Below are positions 18,440-26,975 of a DNA stretch of 46,454 nt, piece after piece. The translations under genes and the position numbers were made by a program. Under the pieces are notes generated by a model. It had not been told where the DNA came from, did no database searches, and worked only from the letters and a program-made list of their open reading frames with translations. The number at the start of each line of letters is the position of its first letter. Position 1 is the first letter of the stretch. Source of the stretch: Beijerinckiaceae bacterium (GTDB taxonomy: Bacteria; Pseudomonadota; Alphaproteobacteria; Rhizobiales; Beijerinckiaceae); NCBI GenBank assembly GCA_025459195.1, contig JALORF010000002.1:1-46454 (forward strand), in the 5' to 3' direction.

Positions 18440-18469
18440 GGTATAGTGGTGGCTCAGGTTTCGGGCAAG
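18440..18469 (-). promoter_or_regulatory. Putative sigma-70 promoter of tRNA-Glu
   Basis: On the minus strand, CTTGCC (18464-18469) and TATACC (18440-18445) are separated by 18 nt and lie about 45 nt before the mature tRNA 5' end. Match to consensus is moderate and the position fits a tRNA promoter. Confidence 0.4.
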
Positions 18470-18473
18470 TCCG

Positions 18474-18497
18474 AAAACCGGCTCGGCATGCGGTTTT
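18474..18497 (-). terminator. Putative bidirectional intrinsic terminator after recJ
   Basis: AAAACCG (18474-18480) pairs with CGGTTTT (18491-18497) around a 10-nt loop, 51 bp after the recJ stop. An A-tract on one side and a T-tract on the other give a U-rich tail in either direction. Confidence 0.5.
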
Positions 18498-18548
18498 TTC
18501 CGAATGCCAGGGAAACGCCTGCGCCGGGCATGGCCGGTGGCGGCGCTG

Positions 18549-20342
18549 TCAGGTCCGGGAGGGCTCGGCGAGATCGAGGATGCGCAGTTCGGCGCGTTCG
18601 CTGCCGCCCCAGCGATCCACGGCCAGCGTCGCAACGACATGCACAGCCTCGCCGCGCCGGGCCAGAAGCGCCTGCCCCAGCGGCTGATCGGCGGCACGGA
18701 ACGCCACACCGCTGGCGACGCTGCCATCGCCGGCCTTCAGCCGGACGCGGACATGCCCGCCCGCTCCGACAACCTGTGCGTCCATCAGCCGGTGCGAGGG
18801 GAACACGAAGGTGGGCTCGGGCGAGCCGGCACCGAATGGCCCGGCCGCGGCCAGTTCGGCCACAAGGCGCGGAGTGACGCTGGCCGCTGTCAGGCTGGCA
18901 TCGACCAGCAGCGCATCGGCGGCATCCGCGGCCAGCACCTGGGAATCGAGTTCGGCCCGGATGAAGCCTGCGAACGCGGCAAGCCCGCCGGGATGCAAGG
19001 TCACGCCTGCGGCCATGGCATGGCCGCCACCCTTGACGATGATGCCGGTCTCGGCAGCGGCGCGGACAGCGCGGCCAAGATCAACTCCGATGACGGAGCG
19101 GCCCGAACCGGTGCCACCACCGGCCGCATCGAGCGCGAAGGCGAAGGCGGGCTTGCGGAAACGCTCCTTCAGGCGCGAGGCCACGAGGCCGACGATTCCG
19201 GGATGCCATTCGGTTGATGCGGCGATGACGACCGGAGCCGGGCCTTCGCGCGCCAAGGCGGCTTCGGTGGCCGCAACCGCTTCCTCGACAGCGGCGCGCT
19301 CGATCTCCTGCCGGTCGCGGTTGAGATCGTTCAGTTGTGCGGCGATGTCGCGGGCTGCGATGTCATCATCCAGTGTCAGCAAGCGCGCGCCGAGCGAGGC
19401 ATCGCCGATTCGCCCTCCGGCATTGATGCGCGGGCCGATCAGGAAGCCGAAATGCCAGGCTTCGAGCGGGCCGGACAGGCCGGCCACATCCATCAGCGCC
19501 GCAAGGCCAGGCCGCTCGCGGGCGCGGGCAATGGCCAGCCCCTGCCGCACGAAGGCGCGGTTGAGGCCGGTCAGGGCCGCGACATCGGCAACCGTGGCCA
19601 ACGCCACCAGATCAAGCTCGCGCAGAAGGTCGAGCGGTGCGGCGCGGCCGGACAGACGCAAGGCGCGCGAGAGGGCCACCAGCGCCATGAACACCACGCC
19701 GGCAGCGCAAAGGTGGCCAAGGCCCGACAGATCGTCGTGGCGGTTCGGGTTGACCAGCGCCATGATTGGCGGCAGCCCCACGGGGGCCTGGTGGTGGTCC
19801 AGCACCAGCACATCGAGGCCAAGCCGCATGGCCTCGGCGAAGGGTTCATGGCTGGTGGAGCCACAATCGACCGCAACCAGCAGCGTTGCCCCCTCCCCGG
19901 CCAGCATGCGGATGGCCTCGCTGTTGGGGCCATAGCCTTCGATCAGCCGATCGGGGATATGGATGCGGGCGCGCGCTCCGGCAGCTTCCAGATAGCGGGC
20001 CAGAAGCGCGCTGGAACAGGCCCCGTCCACGTCGTAGTCGCCGAAGATCGCCACCTGCTCGCCCCGCGCGATGGCCTGTTCCAGCCGTGCCACGCAAGCC
20101 GCCATATCCGTCATGGTCAGCGGATCGGGCATCAGGTCGCGCAGGCGCGGCTCAAGGAAGGCCGCGAGGTGCGCGCCATCGACACCACGCGCCGCCAGCA
20201 CCCGCGCCAGCGTGTCGCCAAGGCCCTCCACCTGCACGAGGCTTTCGGCCAGCGCCAGGCCGGGACCATCCAGCCGGTTGCGCCAGGGCCGGCCCAGAGC
20301 CGACCGCGCAACGCCAAGGAAAAGGGAGTTGGACCGGAACAT
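18549..20342 (-). CDS. recJ: Single-stranded-DNA-specific exonuclease RecJ
   Basis: 5'-3' ssDNA exonuclease of recombination and mismatch repair (597 aa, usual length). DHH-superfamily motifs are complete: GDYDVDG at 101-107, VDCG at 158-161 and DHH at 182-184. The DHHA1 motif is the glycine-rich KGGGHAMAAGVTL near 430, which binds the substrate phosphate. The C-terminal OB-fold region follows. AAGG lies about 9 nt before the ATG. In many Hyphomicrobiales recJ follows glpX and hom on the same strand. Here two additional genes intervene between glpX and recJ. Confidence 0.96.
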   Translation of the reverse strand: MFRSNSLFLGVARSALGRPWRNRLDGPGLALAESLVQVEGLGDTLARVLAARGVDGAHLAAFLEPRLRDLMPDPLTMTDMAACVARLEQAIARGEQVAIFGDYDVDGACSSALLARYLEAAGARARIHIPDRLIEGYGPNSEAIRMLAGEGATLLVAVDCGSTSHEPFAEAMRLGLDVLVLDHHQAPVGLPPIMALVNPNRHDDLSGLGHLCAAGVVFMALVALSRALRLSGRAAPLDLLRELDLVALATVADVAALTGLNRAFVRQGLAIARARERPGLAALMDVAGLSGPLEAWHFGFLIGPRINAGGRIGDASLGARLLTLDDDIAARDIAAQLNDLNRDRQEIERAAVEEAVAATEAALAREGPAPVVIAASTEWHPGIVGLVASRLKERFRKPAFAFALDAAGGGTGSGRSVIGVDLGRAVRAAAETGIIVKGGGHAMAAGVTLHPGGLAAFAGFIRAELDSQVLAADAADALLVDASLTAASVTPRLVAELAAAGPFGAGSPEPTFVFPSHRLMDAQVVGAGGHVRVRLKAGDGSVASGVAFRAADQPLGQALLARRGEAVHVVATLAVDRWGGSERAELRILDLAEPSRT

Positions 20343-20468
20343 GACCAGCCTTTAGCCGATTCGGAAGCCAAGCCATGATCGTCATGACCCCAAGGTGACA
20401 GCGCTGCCAAGCCGGGCCATGGTGCCGCCCTCACGATCAGCCCGATCAACCGGACCCGACAGCGCGCC

Positions 20469-21680
20469 ATGCCCACCAGCCACGAGCCTCTGCCGCCGCA
20501 CTGGACGCCGCCGCTGGCCAAGCCCGAGCCGCGCAGCCTGTGCACCGATTGCGGCGTCTCGCGCATGGCCGAGCCCAAGCGCTGTGGCAGCGCCTGCCAG
20601 TTCATCCGGCCCGACTATGCTGCCCTGGAAACCCGCGTCCATGGCCGGGCGCGCGATTCTGCCCGGCCTGACGAACTGCATTTCGGCCCGTTTCGCGCCA
20701 TGCACCGCGCCGCGCTGCGCAAGCCGGCGGATGGCGCGCAATGGACCGGAATCACCACCCGCCTTGCCGAGCGGCTGCTGGAGACGGGCGCGGTCGATGC
20801 GGTGCTGACCATGGCCCCCGACAAGGATGATCCCTGGAAGCCGGTGCCGGTGCTGGTGACGGACCCGGCAGCGTTGGCCGGCTGCCGGGGCATGCGCATG
20901 GGCTATGCACCGCTGCTGGCGCTGCTTGAGCCGGCGCGGGCGCGGGGTTTCAGGCGGCTCGCCATCATCGGCATTCCCTGCCAGGTCTATGCGCTCAGGG
21001 CGCTGGAGGCGGAACTGGGTTTCGAGCGGCTCTACGTGATCGGAACACCGTGCTCCGACAACACGACGACCGAGAATTTCCATGTCTTTCTCGACCTGCT
21101 GAGCGAGAAACCTGAGACCATCACCTATCTCGAATTCCGCGCCGACTACCACGTCGAACTGCGCTTCAGCGATGGCCGGCACAAGCTGGTGCCGTTCCTG
21201 CAACTGCCGATCTCGAAGCTGCCGCGCGATTTCTTTCCGCTTACCTGCCGCACCTGCGTGGACTACACCAATGTGCTGGCGGACATCACCGTCGGCTACA
21301 TGGGCGGGCAAGGGCAGCAATGGCTGCTGGTGCGCAACGAGCGCGGGCAGGAGTTGCTCGACCTGCTGGGCGATGAGGTGGCCCTGTCCAGCCCCGGCAG
21401 CGCAGGCAAGCGGCAAGGAGCCGTGAAGGGCTTTCTGGCCAATGTGCAGCGCGCGGCCGGCGGATTGCCGCTCAGGGCCATGCCCGACTGGCTGCGCCCG
21501 ATTGTCGGCTGGCTGATGCCGCGCATCGGGCCCCGCGGGCTGGAATTCGCGCGGGCGCGGGTCGAGATGAAGGCGGTCGAGACGGTCGTGCATCTTGAGC
21601 GCGAGCAGCCGGCCCGCGCCCGCTACATGATCCCGCCGCATGTGCGGGCACTGGTCAAACCCTATGGTCTGGGCGAGTGA
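20469..21680 (+). CDS. Coenzyme F420 hydrogenase/dehydrogenase beta-subunit family reductase, BciB/HCAR-like
   Basis: 403-aa soluble flavin-iron-sulfur oxidoreductase. The N-terminal cluster Cys25, Cys28, Cys39, Cys43 (LCTDCG ... RCGSAC) would bind 4Fe-4S. Further Cys occur in IIGIPCQVYALRALE, GTPCSDNTT and LTCRTCVDYTNVLADITVGYMG, the last matching the second cluster region of ferredoxin-dependent divinyl reductase BciB and 7-hydroxymethyl chlorophyll a reductase. Such enzymes use reduced ferredoxin and FAD. No other (bacterio)chlorophyll gene is in the window, so the substrate is open. It is a lone plus-strand gene divergent from recJ and convergent with the glpX-side secreted protein. Confidence 0.85.
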   Translation: MPTSHEPLPPHWTPPLAKPEPRSLCTDCGVSRMAEPKRCGSACQFIRPDYAALETRVHGRARDSARPDELHFGPFRAMHRAALRKPADGAQWTGITTRLAERLLETGAVDAVLTMAPDKDDPWKPVPVLVTDPAALAGCRGMRMGYAPLLALLEPARARGFRRLAIIGIPCQVYALRALEAELGFERLYVIGTPCSDNTTTENFHVFLDLLSEKPETITYLEFRADYHVELRFSDGRHKLVPFLQLPISKLPRDFFPLTCRTCVDYTNVLADITVGYMGGQGQQWLLVRNERGQELLDLLGDEVALSSPGSAGKRQGAVKGFLANVQRAAGGLPLRAMPDWLRPIVGWLMPRIGPRGLEFARARVEMKAVETVVHLEREQPARARYMIPPHVRALVKPYGLGE

Positions 21681-21696
21681 GGGCCGGGCCGGGTGC

Positions 21697-22005
21697 CTAC
21701 TGTCCGCGAGCCGCGCAATAGGCGCGCAGGTCGGGGCTTCGGACAGCAAACGGGATCTGGCAGGCCGGCGAGGCCATGCTTCCGGGCGGGGATGGAACCG
21801 GCAGCGGCGCGGGCGGCAGGTCGGGGCGCACGGCTCTTGGTGCCACCGGCGACACGGGCGGAATCACGCCGCCCGATGAGGCATCGGGCTGCTGTGGCAA
21901 GGCACCGGGCAGGCGCTGCGCCAGCGCGGGCGGCGGCACGAAGCTGGCCATGACGACCAGGGTGACCGCCGCGCCCATCGCGGCAAGGGCCGCACCGGAC
22001 CTCAA
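21697..22005 (-). CDS. Small secreted proline-rich protein of unknown function
   Basis: 102 aa. Residues 1-30 form a signal peptide (MRSG, hydrophobic core, ending PPPALAQ). The mature part is rich in Pro and Ala, with a short C-terminal segment containing two Cys (PACQIPFAVRSPDLRAYCAARGQ) that could form a disulfide. The start is a TTG overlapping the glpX TGA (TTGA), which gives a basic signal-peptide N-terminus and coupling to glpX; an ATG at 21978 is the alternative. No family recognised. Confidence 0.6.
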   Translation of the reverse strand: MRSGAALAAMGAAVTLVVMASFVPPPALAQRLPGALPQQPDASSGGVIPPVSPVAPRAVRPDLPPAPLPVPSPPGSMASPACQIPFAVRSPDLRAYCAARGQ

Positions 22006-22997
22006 TCGAGCTTGAACTTCTCGAACTGGCGATGTTCGCCGTGGATCTTGCGGACAGTGCCGGTGATCGAGCGGTAGACGATGGTTTCGGTCTCGATCAC
22101 GTCCTTGCCCATCTTCACGCCGGCCAGCAGCGCGCCATCGGTGACGCCGGTGGCGGAGACAATCACGTCTCCTGAGGCCATTTCGGACATGTCATACTTC
22201 TTGACCGGGTCCTTGACGCCCATCTTGAAGGCGCGGGCGGCCTTTTCGGGCGTGTCGAGGATCAACCGCCCCTGCATCTGGCCGCCGACGCAGCGCAGCG
22301 CTGCCGCTGCCAGCACACCCTCGGGCGCGCCGCCAATGCCCAGATAGATGTCGATGCCGGTCTTTTCGGGCATGGTGGTGAAGATCACGCCGGCGACATC
22401 GCCATCGGTGATCAGGCGGATCGAGGCACCGGTCTTGCGCACGGCGGCGATCAGCGCCTCGTGGCGCGGCCGGTCCATGATCAACGCGGTGACCTCATGC
22501 GGCTTGCAGCCCTTGGCGCGGGCAATCGCGTGGATGTTGTCCTCGGGCGAGGCATCCAGATCGACAATGCCCTGCGCATAGCCGGGGCCGATGGCGATCT
22601 TGTTCATGTAAACGTCGGGCGCATACAGCAGCGTGCCGGCATTGGCCATGGCCATCACGGCAATTGCGCCCGGCATGTCCTTGGCGCACAGCGTCGTGCC
22701 TTCCAGGGGGTCGACCGCGATGTCGACCTTGGGGCCGCGCTTGTTGCCGACCTTCTCGCCGATGAACAGCATCGGGGCTTCGTCACGCTCGCCCTCGCCG
22801 ATGACGATCTCGCCATCGATAGGCAGCTTGTTGAGTTCGCGGCGCATGGCATCGACTGCCGCCTGGTCAGCTGCCTTCTCGTTGCCGCGCCCGCGCAGCA
22901 TGGCAGAAGCAACAGCCGCGCGCTCGGTGACGCGCACCAGTTCCATCGAGAGCACGCGCTCGATCATCTGGCCCGGCTGGATGGTCAGGTCGGTCAT
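22002..22997 (-). CDS. glpX: Class II fructose-1,6-bisphosphatase
   Basis: 331-aa metal-dependent fructose-1,6-bisphosphatase (in some relatives also sedoheptulose-bisphosphatase) of gluconeogenesis. Metal and substrate motifs are IGEGERDEAP (66-75) and VDPLEGTT (95-102); LGIGGAPEGVLAAAALRCVGGQMQGRL forms the C-terminal signature. AAGGAA precedes the ATG at 22997. It lies between hom and recJ on the same strand, the common order in this group of bacteria, and is likely cotranscribed with hom (133-bp gap). Confidence 0.95.
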   Translation of the reverse strand: MTDLTIQPGQMIERVLSMELVRVTERAAVASAMLRGRGNEKAADQAAVDAMRRELNKLPIDGEIVIGEGERDEAPMLFIGEKVGNKRGPKVDIAVDPLEGTTLCAKDMPGAIAVMAMANAGTLLYAPDVYMNKIAIGPGYAQGIVDLDASPEDNIHAIARAKGCKPHEVTALIMDRPRHEALIAAVRKTGASIRLITDGDVAGVIFTTMPEKTGIDIYLGIGGAPEGVLAAAALRCVGGQMQGRLILDTPEKAARAFKMGVKDPVKKYDMSEMASGDVIVSATGVTDGALLAGVKMGKDVIETETIVYRSITGTVRKIHGEHRQFEKFKLD

Positions 22998-23130
22998 GGG
23001 AGTGTTCCTTGGGCTTGAATCGGTGTCTTTGCTCGCACCTTGCTGCATGCGACTTAACGAAAGACACCACCAATTGCCAGCGCTTCGGGCGTGCCGCCCG
23101 GCTTGCAGCCTCACGCCGGCGGGCGACCGC

Positions 23131-24453
23131 TCAATCCCGCTCGATACGGATCACCTGCGGCGGCTCGGCGATGTGGCCGTCGGCCATGATCTGCTCGACA
23201 GCGGAGCGGATCGCGCCTTCCGTCGTGGCATAGGTGATCAGCACCACCGGCACGGGCTGGCCCGAGCGGCCCTTCGGATCGGACTTGGCGGCGACCTCCG
23301 AGCGCTTCTGGACGATGCTCTCGAGCGAAATGTCGGCCTGGGCCATGCGCGTCGCGATGCCGGCAGCGGCGCCGGGCCGGTCGAGCACGGCGAGGCGGAT
23401 GTAATAGCCGCCCTCGTGGCGCTGCATCGGCGCACGCGCCGGCTTGTCGAGCCGGCTGACCGGCAGGCCGAAGGGCGCGCCGATCAGGCCGCGCGCCACA
23501 TCGGCGATGTCGGAAACCACCGCAGAAGCCGTCGGCCCGCCACCGGCACCGGGGCCGACCAGCGTGAGTTGGCGCACAGCGTCGGCGTCGATGGTGACGG
23601 CGTTGGTCACGCCCATGACCTGCGCGATCGATGAGGACTTGGGCACCATGGTCGGGCTGACGCGCTGCTCGATGCCGCTGGCGGTGCGCTCGGCGACACC
23701 CAGCAGCTTGATCCGGTAGCCCAGTTCATCGGCCATCTTCAGGTCAAGCGGCGTGATCTTGGAGATGCCCTCGACATGGATCGCGTCGGCGTCGATCTCG
23801 GTGCCGAAGGCGAGTGCCGTCAGCAGCGCCAGCTTGTGGGCGGTGTCAAAACCTTCGACATCGAAGGTCGGGTCGGCCTCGGCATAGCCCAGCGCCTGCG
23901 CGTCTTTCAGGCAATCGGCAAAGGTCAGCCCTTCCAGTTCCATGCGGGTCAGGATGTAGTTGCAGGTGCCGTTGAGAATGCCGGCAATCTGGGTAACGGT
24001 GTTGCCCGCCAGTGCCTCACGCAGCGTCTTGACCACAGGGATGCCCCCGGCTGACGAGGCTTCGAAGGCCAGCGCCACGCCAGCGGCCTCTGCCGCCGCG
24101 GCCTGGCCCATGCCGTGGCTGGCGAGCATCGCCTTGTTGGCGGTGACCACATGCTTGCCGGCGGCGATGGCAGCATCGACCGCAGCTTTCGCCGGCCCGT
24201 CCGTTCCTCCCACCAACTCGACAAGGCAATCGATGTCGGGCGAGCGGGCCATGGCGACCGGATCATCGAACCAGGCGTAGCCGGACAGATCGCTGCCGCG
24301 ATCACGCCCGCGATCCCGTGCGGACACGGCGACGACGCGCACGGCGCGGCCACAGCGCGCAGCCAGTGCGTTTTCCTGCCGCTTGATGATCTCGATGACG
24401 GAGGCGCCGACAGTGCCCAGCCCTGCGACGCCCAGACGGAATGGCTTGCTCAT
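23131..24453 (-). CDS. hom: Homoserine dehydrogenase
   Basis: 440-aa NAD(P)-dependent enzyme converting aspartate semialdehyde to homoserine for threonine and methionine synthesis. Rossmann motif GLGTVG is at 11-16. The catalytic domain has GILNGTCNYILTRME and AEADPTFDVEGFDTAHKLALL, both family signatures. A C-terminal ACT domain (about 350-435, YYIRLAVLDRPGAAAGIATRMA) would give threonine feedback control. Length and domains are standard. The start is divergent from the Zur-controlled GTPase gene with 129 bp between ATGs. Confidence 0.95.
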   Translation of the reverse strand: MSKPFRLGVAGLGTVGASVIEIIKRQENALAARCGRAVRVVAVSARDRGRDRGSDLSGYAWFDDPVAMARSPDIDCLVELVGGTDGPAKAAVDAAIAAGKHVVTANKAMLASHGMGQAAAAEAAGVALAFEASSAGGIPVVKTLREALAGNTVTQIAGILNGTCNYILTRMELEGLTFADCLKDAQALGYAEADPTFDVEGFDTAHKLALLTALAFGTEIDADAIHVEGISKITPLDLKMADELGYRIKLLGVAERTASGIEQRVSPTMVPKSSSIAQVMGVTNAVTIDADAVRQLTLVGPGAGGGPTASAVVSDIADVARGLIGAPFGLPVSRLDKPARAPMQRHEGGYYIRLAVLDRPGAAAGIATRMAQADISLESIVQKRSEVAAKSDPKGRSGQPVPVVLITYATTEGAIRSAVEQIMADGHIAEPPQVIRIERD

Positions 24454-24540
24454 GGCCTGCCGGGTCGCATGTCGGGTGGGGCCGAGTCAACCTGTGGACA
24501 GTGCGAGCTGACCTGCCTTTCGCGGGTTGCGGCTTCCTGA

Positions 24541-24559
24541 AATGTTACTATATAACATT
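24541..24559. promoter_or_regulatory. Zur box
   Basis: AATGTTACTATATAACATT has 7-bp perfect inverted arms (AATGTTA / TAACATT) around 5 bases. This closely resembles the Zur operator consensus (GTTATA-ATATAAC type). It lies 23 nt before the ATG of the zinc GTPase gene, where bound Zur would block its promoter. It is the only strikingly AT-rich palindrome in this GC-rich stretch. Confidence 0.85.
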
Positions 24560-24582
24560 GCTGTTCTGCCAAGGGGATAGCC

Positions 24583-25791
24583 ATGACCGACCGACGCCTG
24601 CCCGTGACCGTGCTGTCCGGATTTCTTGGGGCGGGCAAGACCACACTGCTCAACCACATCCTCAACAACCGCGAGGGCCGCAAGGTTGCCGTCATCGTCA
24701 ATGACATGAGCGAGGTGAATATCGATGCCGAGTTGGTGAAGCAGGATGGCGGCCTCTCACGCACCGACGAAAAGCTGGTCGAGATGTCGAATGGCTGCAT
24801 CTGCTGCACGCTGCGCGACGACCTTCTGCTGGAGGTCCGCCGCCTCGCCGAGGAAGGGCGTTTCGACTATCTGGTGATCGAGTCGACCGGGATTTCCGAG
24901 CCGCTGCCCGTTGCCACCACCTTCGATTTCCGTGACGAGGATGGCATCAGCCTGTCGGACATCGCGCGGCTGGACACCATGGTGACGGTCGTCGATGCAG
25001 CCAACCTGCTGAAAGACTATTCGAGCAGCGACTTCCTGCGTGATCGTGGGGAAACCGCCGGCGAAGACGACAACCGTGCGCTGGTCGACCTGCTGGTCGA
25101 ACAGATCGAATTCGCTGATGTCATCGTGCTCAACAAGATCGGGACGGCGACGGCCCAGCAGCGTGATCTGGCCCGCAAGATCATCGTCGCCCTCAACCCG
25201 GTTGCCCGGATCGTCGAGGCCGACCATGCGCGCGTGCCACTGGACGCGGTGCTCAACACTGGCCTGTTCGATTTCGCCAAGGCCGAAACCCACCCGCTCT
25301 GGTTCAAGGAACTCAATGGGTTCAAGGACCATGTGCCCGAGACCGAGGAGTATGGCATCCGGTCCTTCGTGTATCGCGCCCGGCGACCGTTCGAGCCCGC
25401 GAAATTTCAGGCTTTCATCAACAAGCCGTGGCCCGGCGTGATCCGCTCGAAGGGCTTCTTCTGGCTGGCAACACGCCCGCACTATGTGGGCGAGCTGGCG
25501 CAGGCGGGTGCGCTGGTGAAGGCATCAAAGCGCGGCTTGTGGTGGTCGGCTGTGCCGAGAGAGCGCTGGCCTGATGGAGAAGAGTGGGCCGCCAGCATGG
25601 AACCCTACTTCGACAAGATCTGGGGCGACAGGCGTCAGGAGATCGTGTTCATCGGGGTCGACCCCATGAACGAGGCGGCGATGCGTGCCGAACTCGACGC
25701 CTGCCTGTGCGGCATGGTCGACAGGTTCACGCCGGAGGCCTGGAGGTTCCTGCCCGATCCGTTCCCCAACTGGGAGAAGCAGGCAGCCTGA
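24583..25791 (+). CDS. zigA: Zinc-responsive COG0523 GTPase (ZigA/CobW family)
   Basis: 402-aa P-loop GTPase of the CobW/COG0523 metallochaperone family. Walker [10 protein letters not shown] at 13-21; the metal-binding GCICC motif at 71-75; Walker B region [12 protein letters not shown] at 97-107; NKIG at 184-187 stands in the usual NKxD guanine-specificity position, a deviation at the last residue. The C-terminal CobW_C domain ends with [12 protein letters not shown] and the [11 protein letters not shown] tail typical of ZigA. AAGGGG lies before the ATG. The Zur box directly upstream means induction under zinc starvation, when the protein helps deliver zinc to client metalloenzymes. Confidence 0.92.
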   Translation: MTDRRLPVTVLSGFLGAGKTTLLNHILNNREGRKVAVIVNDMSEVNIDAELVKQDGGLSRTDEKLVEMSNGCICCTLRDDLLLEVRRLAEEGRFDYLVIESTGISEPLPVATTFDFRDEDGISLSDIARLDTMVTVVDAANLLKDYSSSDFLRDRGETAGEDDNRALVDLLVEQIEFADVIVLNKIGTATAQQRDLARKIIVALNPVARIVEADHARVPLDAVLNTGLFDFAKAETHPLWFKELNGFKDHVPETEEYGIRSFVYRARRPFEPAKFQAFINKPWPGVIRSKGFFWLATRPHYVGELAQAGALVKASKRGLWWSAVPRERWPDGEEWAASMEPYFDKIWGDRRQEIVFIGVDPMNEAAMRAELDACLCGMVDRFTPEAWRFLPDPFPNWEKQAA

Positions 25792-25801
25792 CCGGTCCAG
25801 G

Positions 25802-26269
25802 TCAGCCCAGCGCGCAGACCACGCGCAACCTTGCTGCCGAGACGCTGCCCTGGTCGAGCGTCACGGTTCCCGTCAGCATATGGTTGCCAAACGGCGTGTA
25901 GCGCAGGGTGCGCACAAAGCCGACCTCGCCGGTGCCGCTGGTTGGCGAGATCGCGTCGGAGACCTTCGGGGTCCAAAGCCAGGGTCGCGGCGGCTTCACC
26001 ACAGAGGCCGCGACAAGCGCACGCATCGCCGCTTCCGTCATGCCGGCTGGAAAATACCTGGCGGCGAGATCGGGCAGATCACGGGTGCAGGTCCGGTTCT
26101 CGGGACTGTTCAGAGCATCAAGCAGCAAGGGGGCCTCGGTATCCGGCACCCTGCCCTGTGCGACATCCCATGAGGCGATGCCGAGCGCCGCGATCGAGCC
26201 GACGAAGGCCACGGCGACGATGCGGGGCACGAGCAAGGAGCGCTTCGGGGCGGGCGTTGTGCTGGTCAT
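25802..26269 (-). CDS. Membrane-anchored hypothetical protein
   Basis: 155 aa. A single N-terminal hydrophobic segment (about residues 15-36, VPRIVAVAFVGSIAALGIASW) acts as signal anchor or uncleaved signal; the rest is predicted periplasmic. Features: two Cys (one in NRTCTRDL, one in the last residues VCALG) and a GTVTLDQGSVSAARLRVV strand pattern near the C-terminus. No known domain recognised. It converges on zigA with 10 bp between stops. The start at 26269 is preferred over 26284; neither has a strong ribosome-binding site. Confidence 0.6.
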   Translation of the reverse strand: MTSTTPAPKRSLLVPRIVAVAFVGSIAALGIASWDVAQGRVPDTEAPLLLDALNSPENRTCTRDLPDLAARYFPAGMTEAAMRALVAASVVKPPRPWLWTPKVSDAISPTSGTGEVGFVRTLRYTPFGNHMLTGTVTLDQGSVSAARLRVVCALG

Positions 26270-26449
26270 GGCGCCGCGTCGCATGCGCGCCAGGGGGCGT
26301 CAAGCCGCGCCATGTCGCACCGCATCAGTCCCATGCTTGATCTTGGCACCCGATCTGACACAAGAAGCGGAGTCGCCGCAGCGCTTCGTGCCCGGCAGCG
26401 GTGCGCAACCCCTCGCCTTTCGGCTCGCCTCCAGTTCAAGGATCATCCC

Positions 26450-26956
26450 ATGCCTTTGTCCCTTCACGCCGCTTCGGTGCCTGTCCTCACGCGCACGCTG
26501 ACGGCGCTTGGCGCTGTGCTCGACAAGGCCGAGGCGCACGCAACGGCCAACCGGATCGACCCGAACGCGCTGCTCCAGGCGCGGCTGTTCCCCGACATGT
26601 TCCCGCTGGTGAGGCAGGTGCAGATCACCTGCGACATGGCCAAGGGCGCGGCCTGCCGGCTGGCGCAGATGGAAATTCCGGTCCATGCCGACACCGAGAC
26701 CAGCTTTCAGGAATTGCAGGCCCGCATCCAGACCGTGCTGAACCTGCTGGCCGCGATCCCGGCCCCTGCCATAGACGGCGGCGAGGAGCGCACCATCACC
26801 ATCAAGGTCGCCGGGCAGGAGATGAGCTTCAGCGGTGCCGATTACCTGCTGCGCTGGGTGAACCCCAACGTGTTCTTCCACGCCACGACCGCCTACGCGA
26901 TCCTGCGCCACAACGGCGTGCCGCTCGGCAAGCGCGACTTCCTCGGCGCGAACTGA
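26450..26956 (+). CDS. DUF1993 family protein
   Basis: 168-aa cytoplasmic all-helical protein. The pattern MPLSLHAASVPVLTRTL at the start and FHATTAYAILRHNGVPLGKRDFLG at the end are the recognised ends of DUF1993 (DinB-like four-helix fold). Function of the family is not established. AAGGAT lies before the ATG at 26450. It is transcribed alone and converges on the aminotransferase with 19 bp between the stops. Confidence 0.85.
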   Translation: MPLSLHAASVPVLTRTLTALGAVLDKAEAHATANRIDPNALLQARLFPDMFPLVRQVQITCDMAKGAACRLAQMEIPVHADTETSFQELQARIQTVLNLLAAIPAPAIDGGEERTITIKVAGQEMSFSGADYLLRWVNPNVFFHATTAYAILRHNGVPLGKRDFLGAN

Positions 26957-26975
26957 CTGGCCGGCGCGGCGCGGC

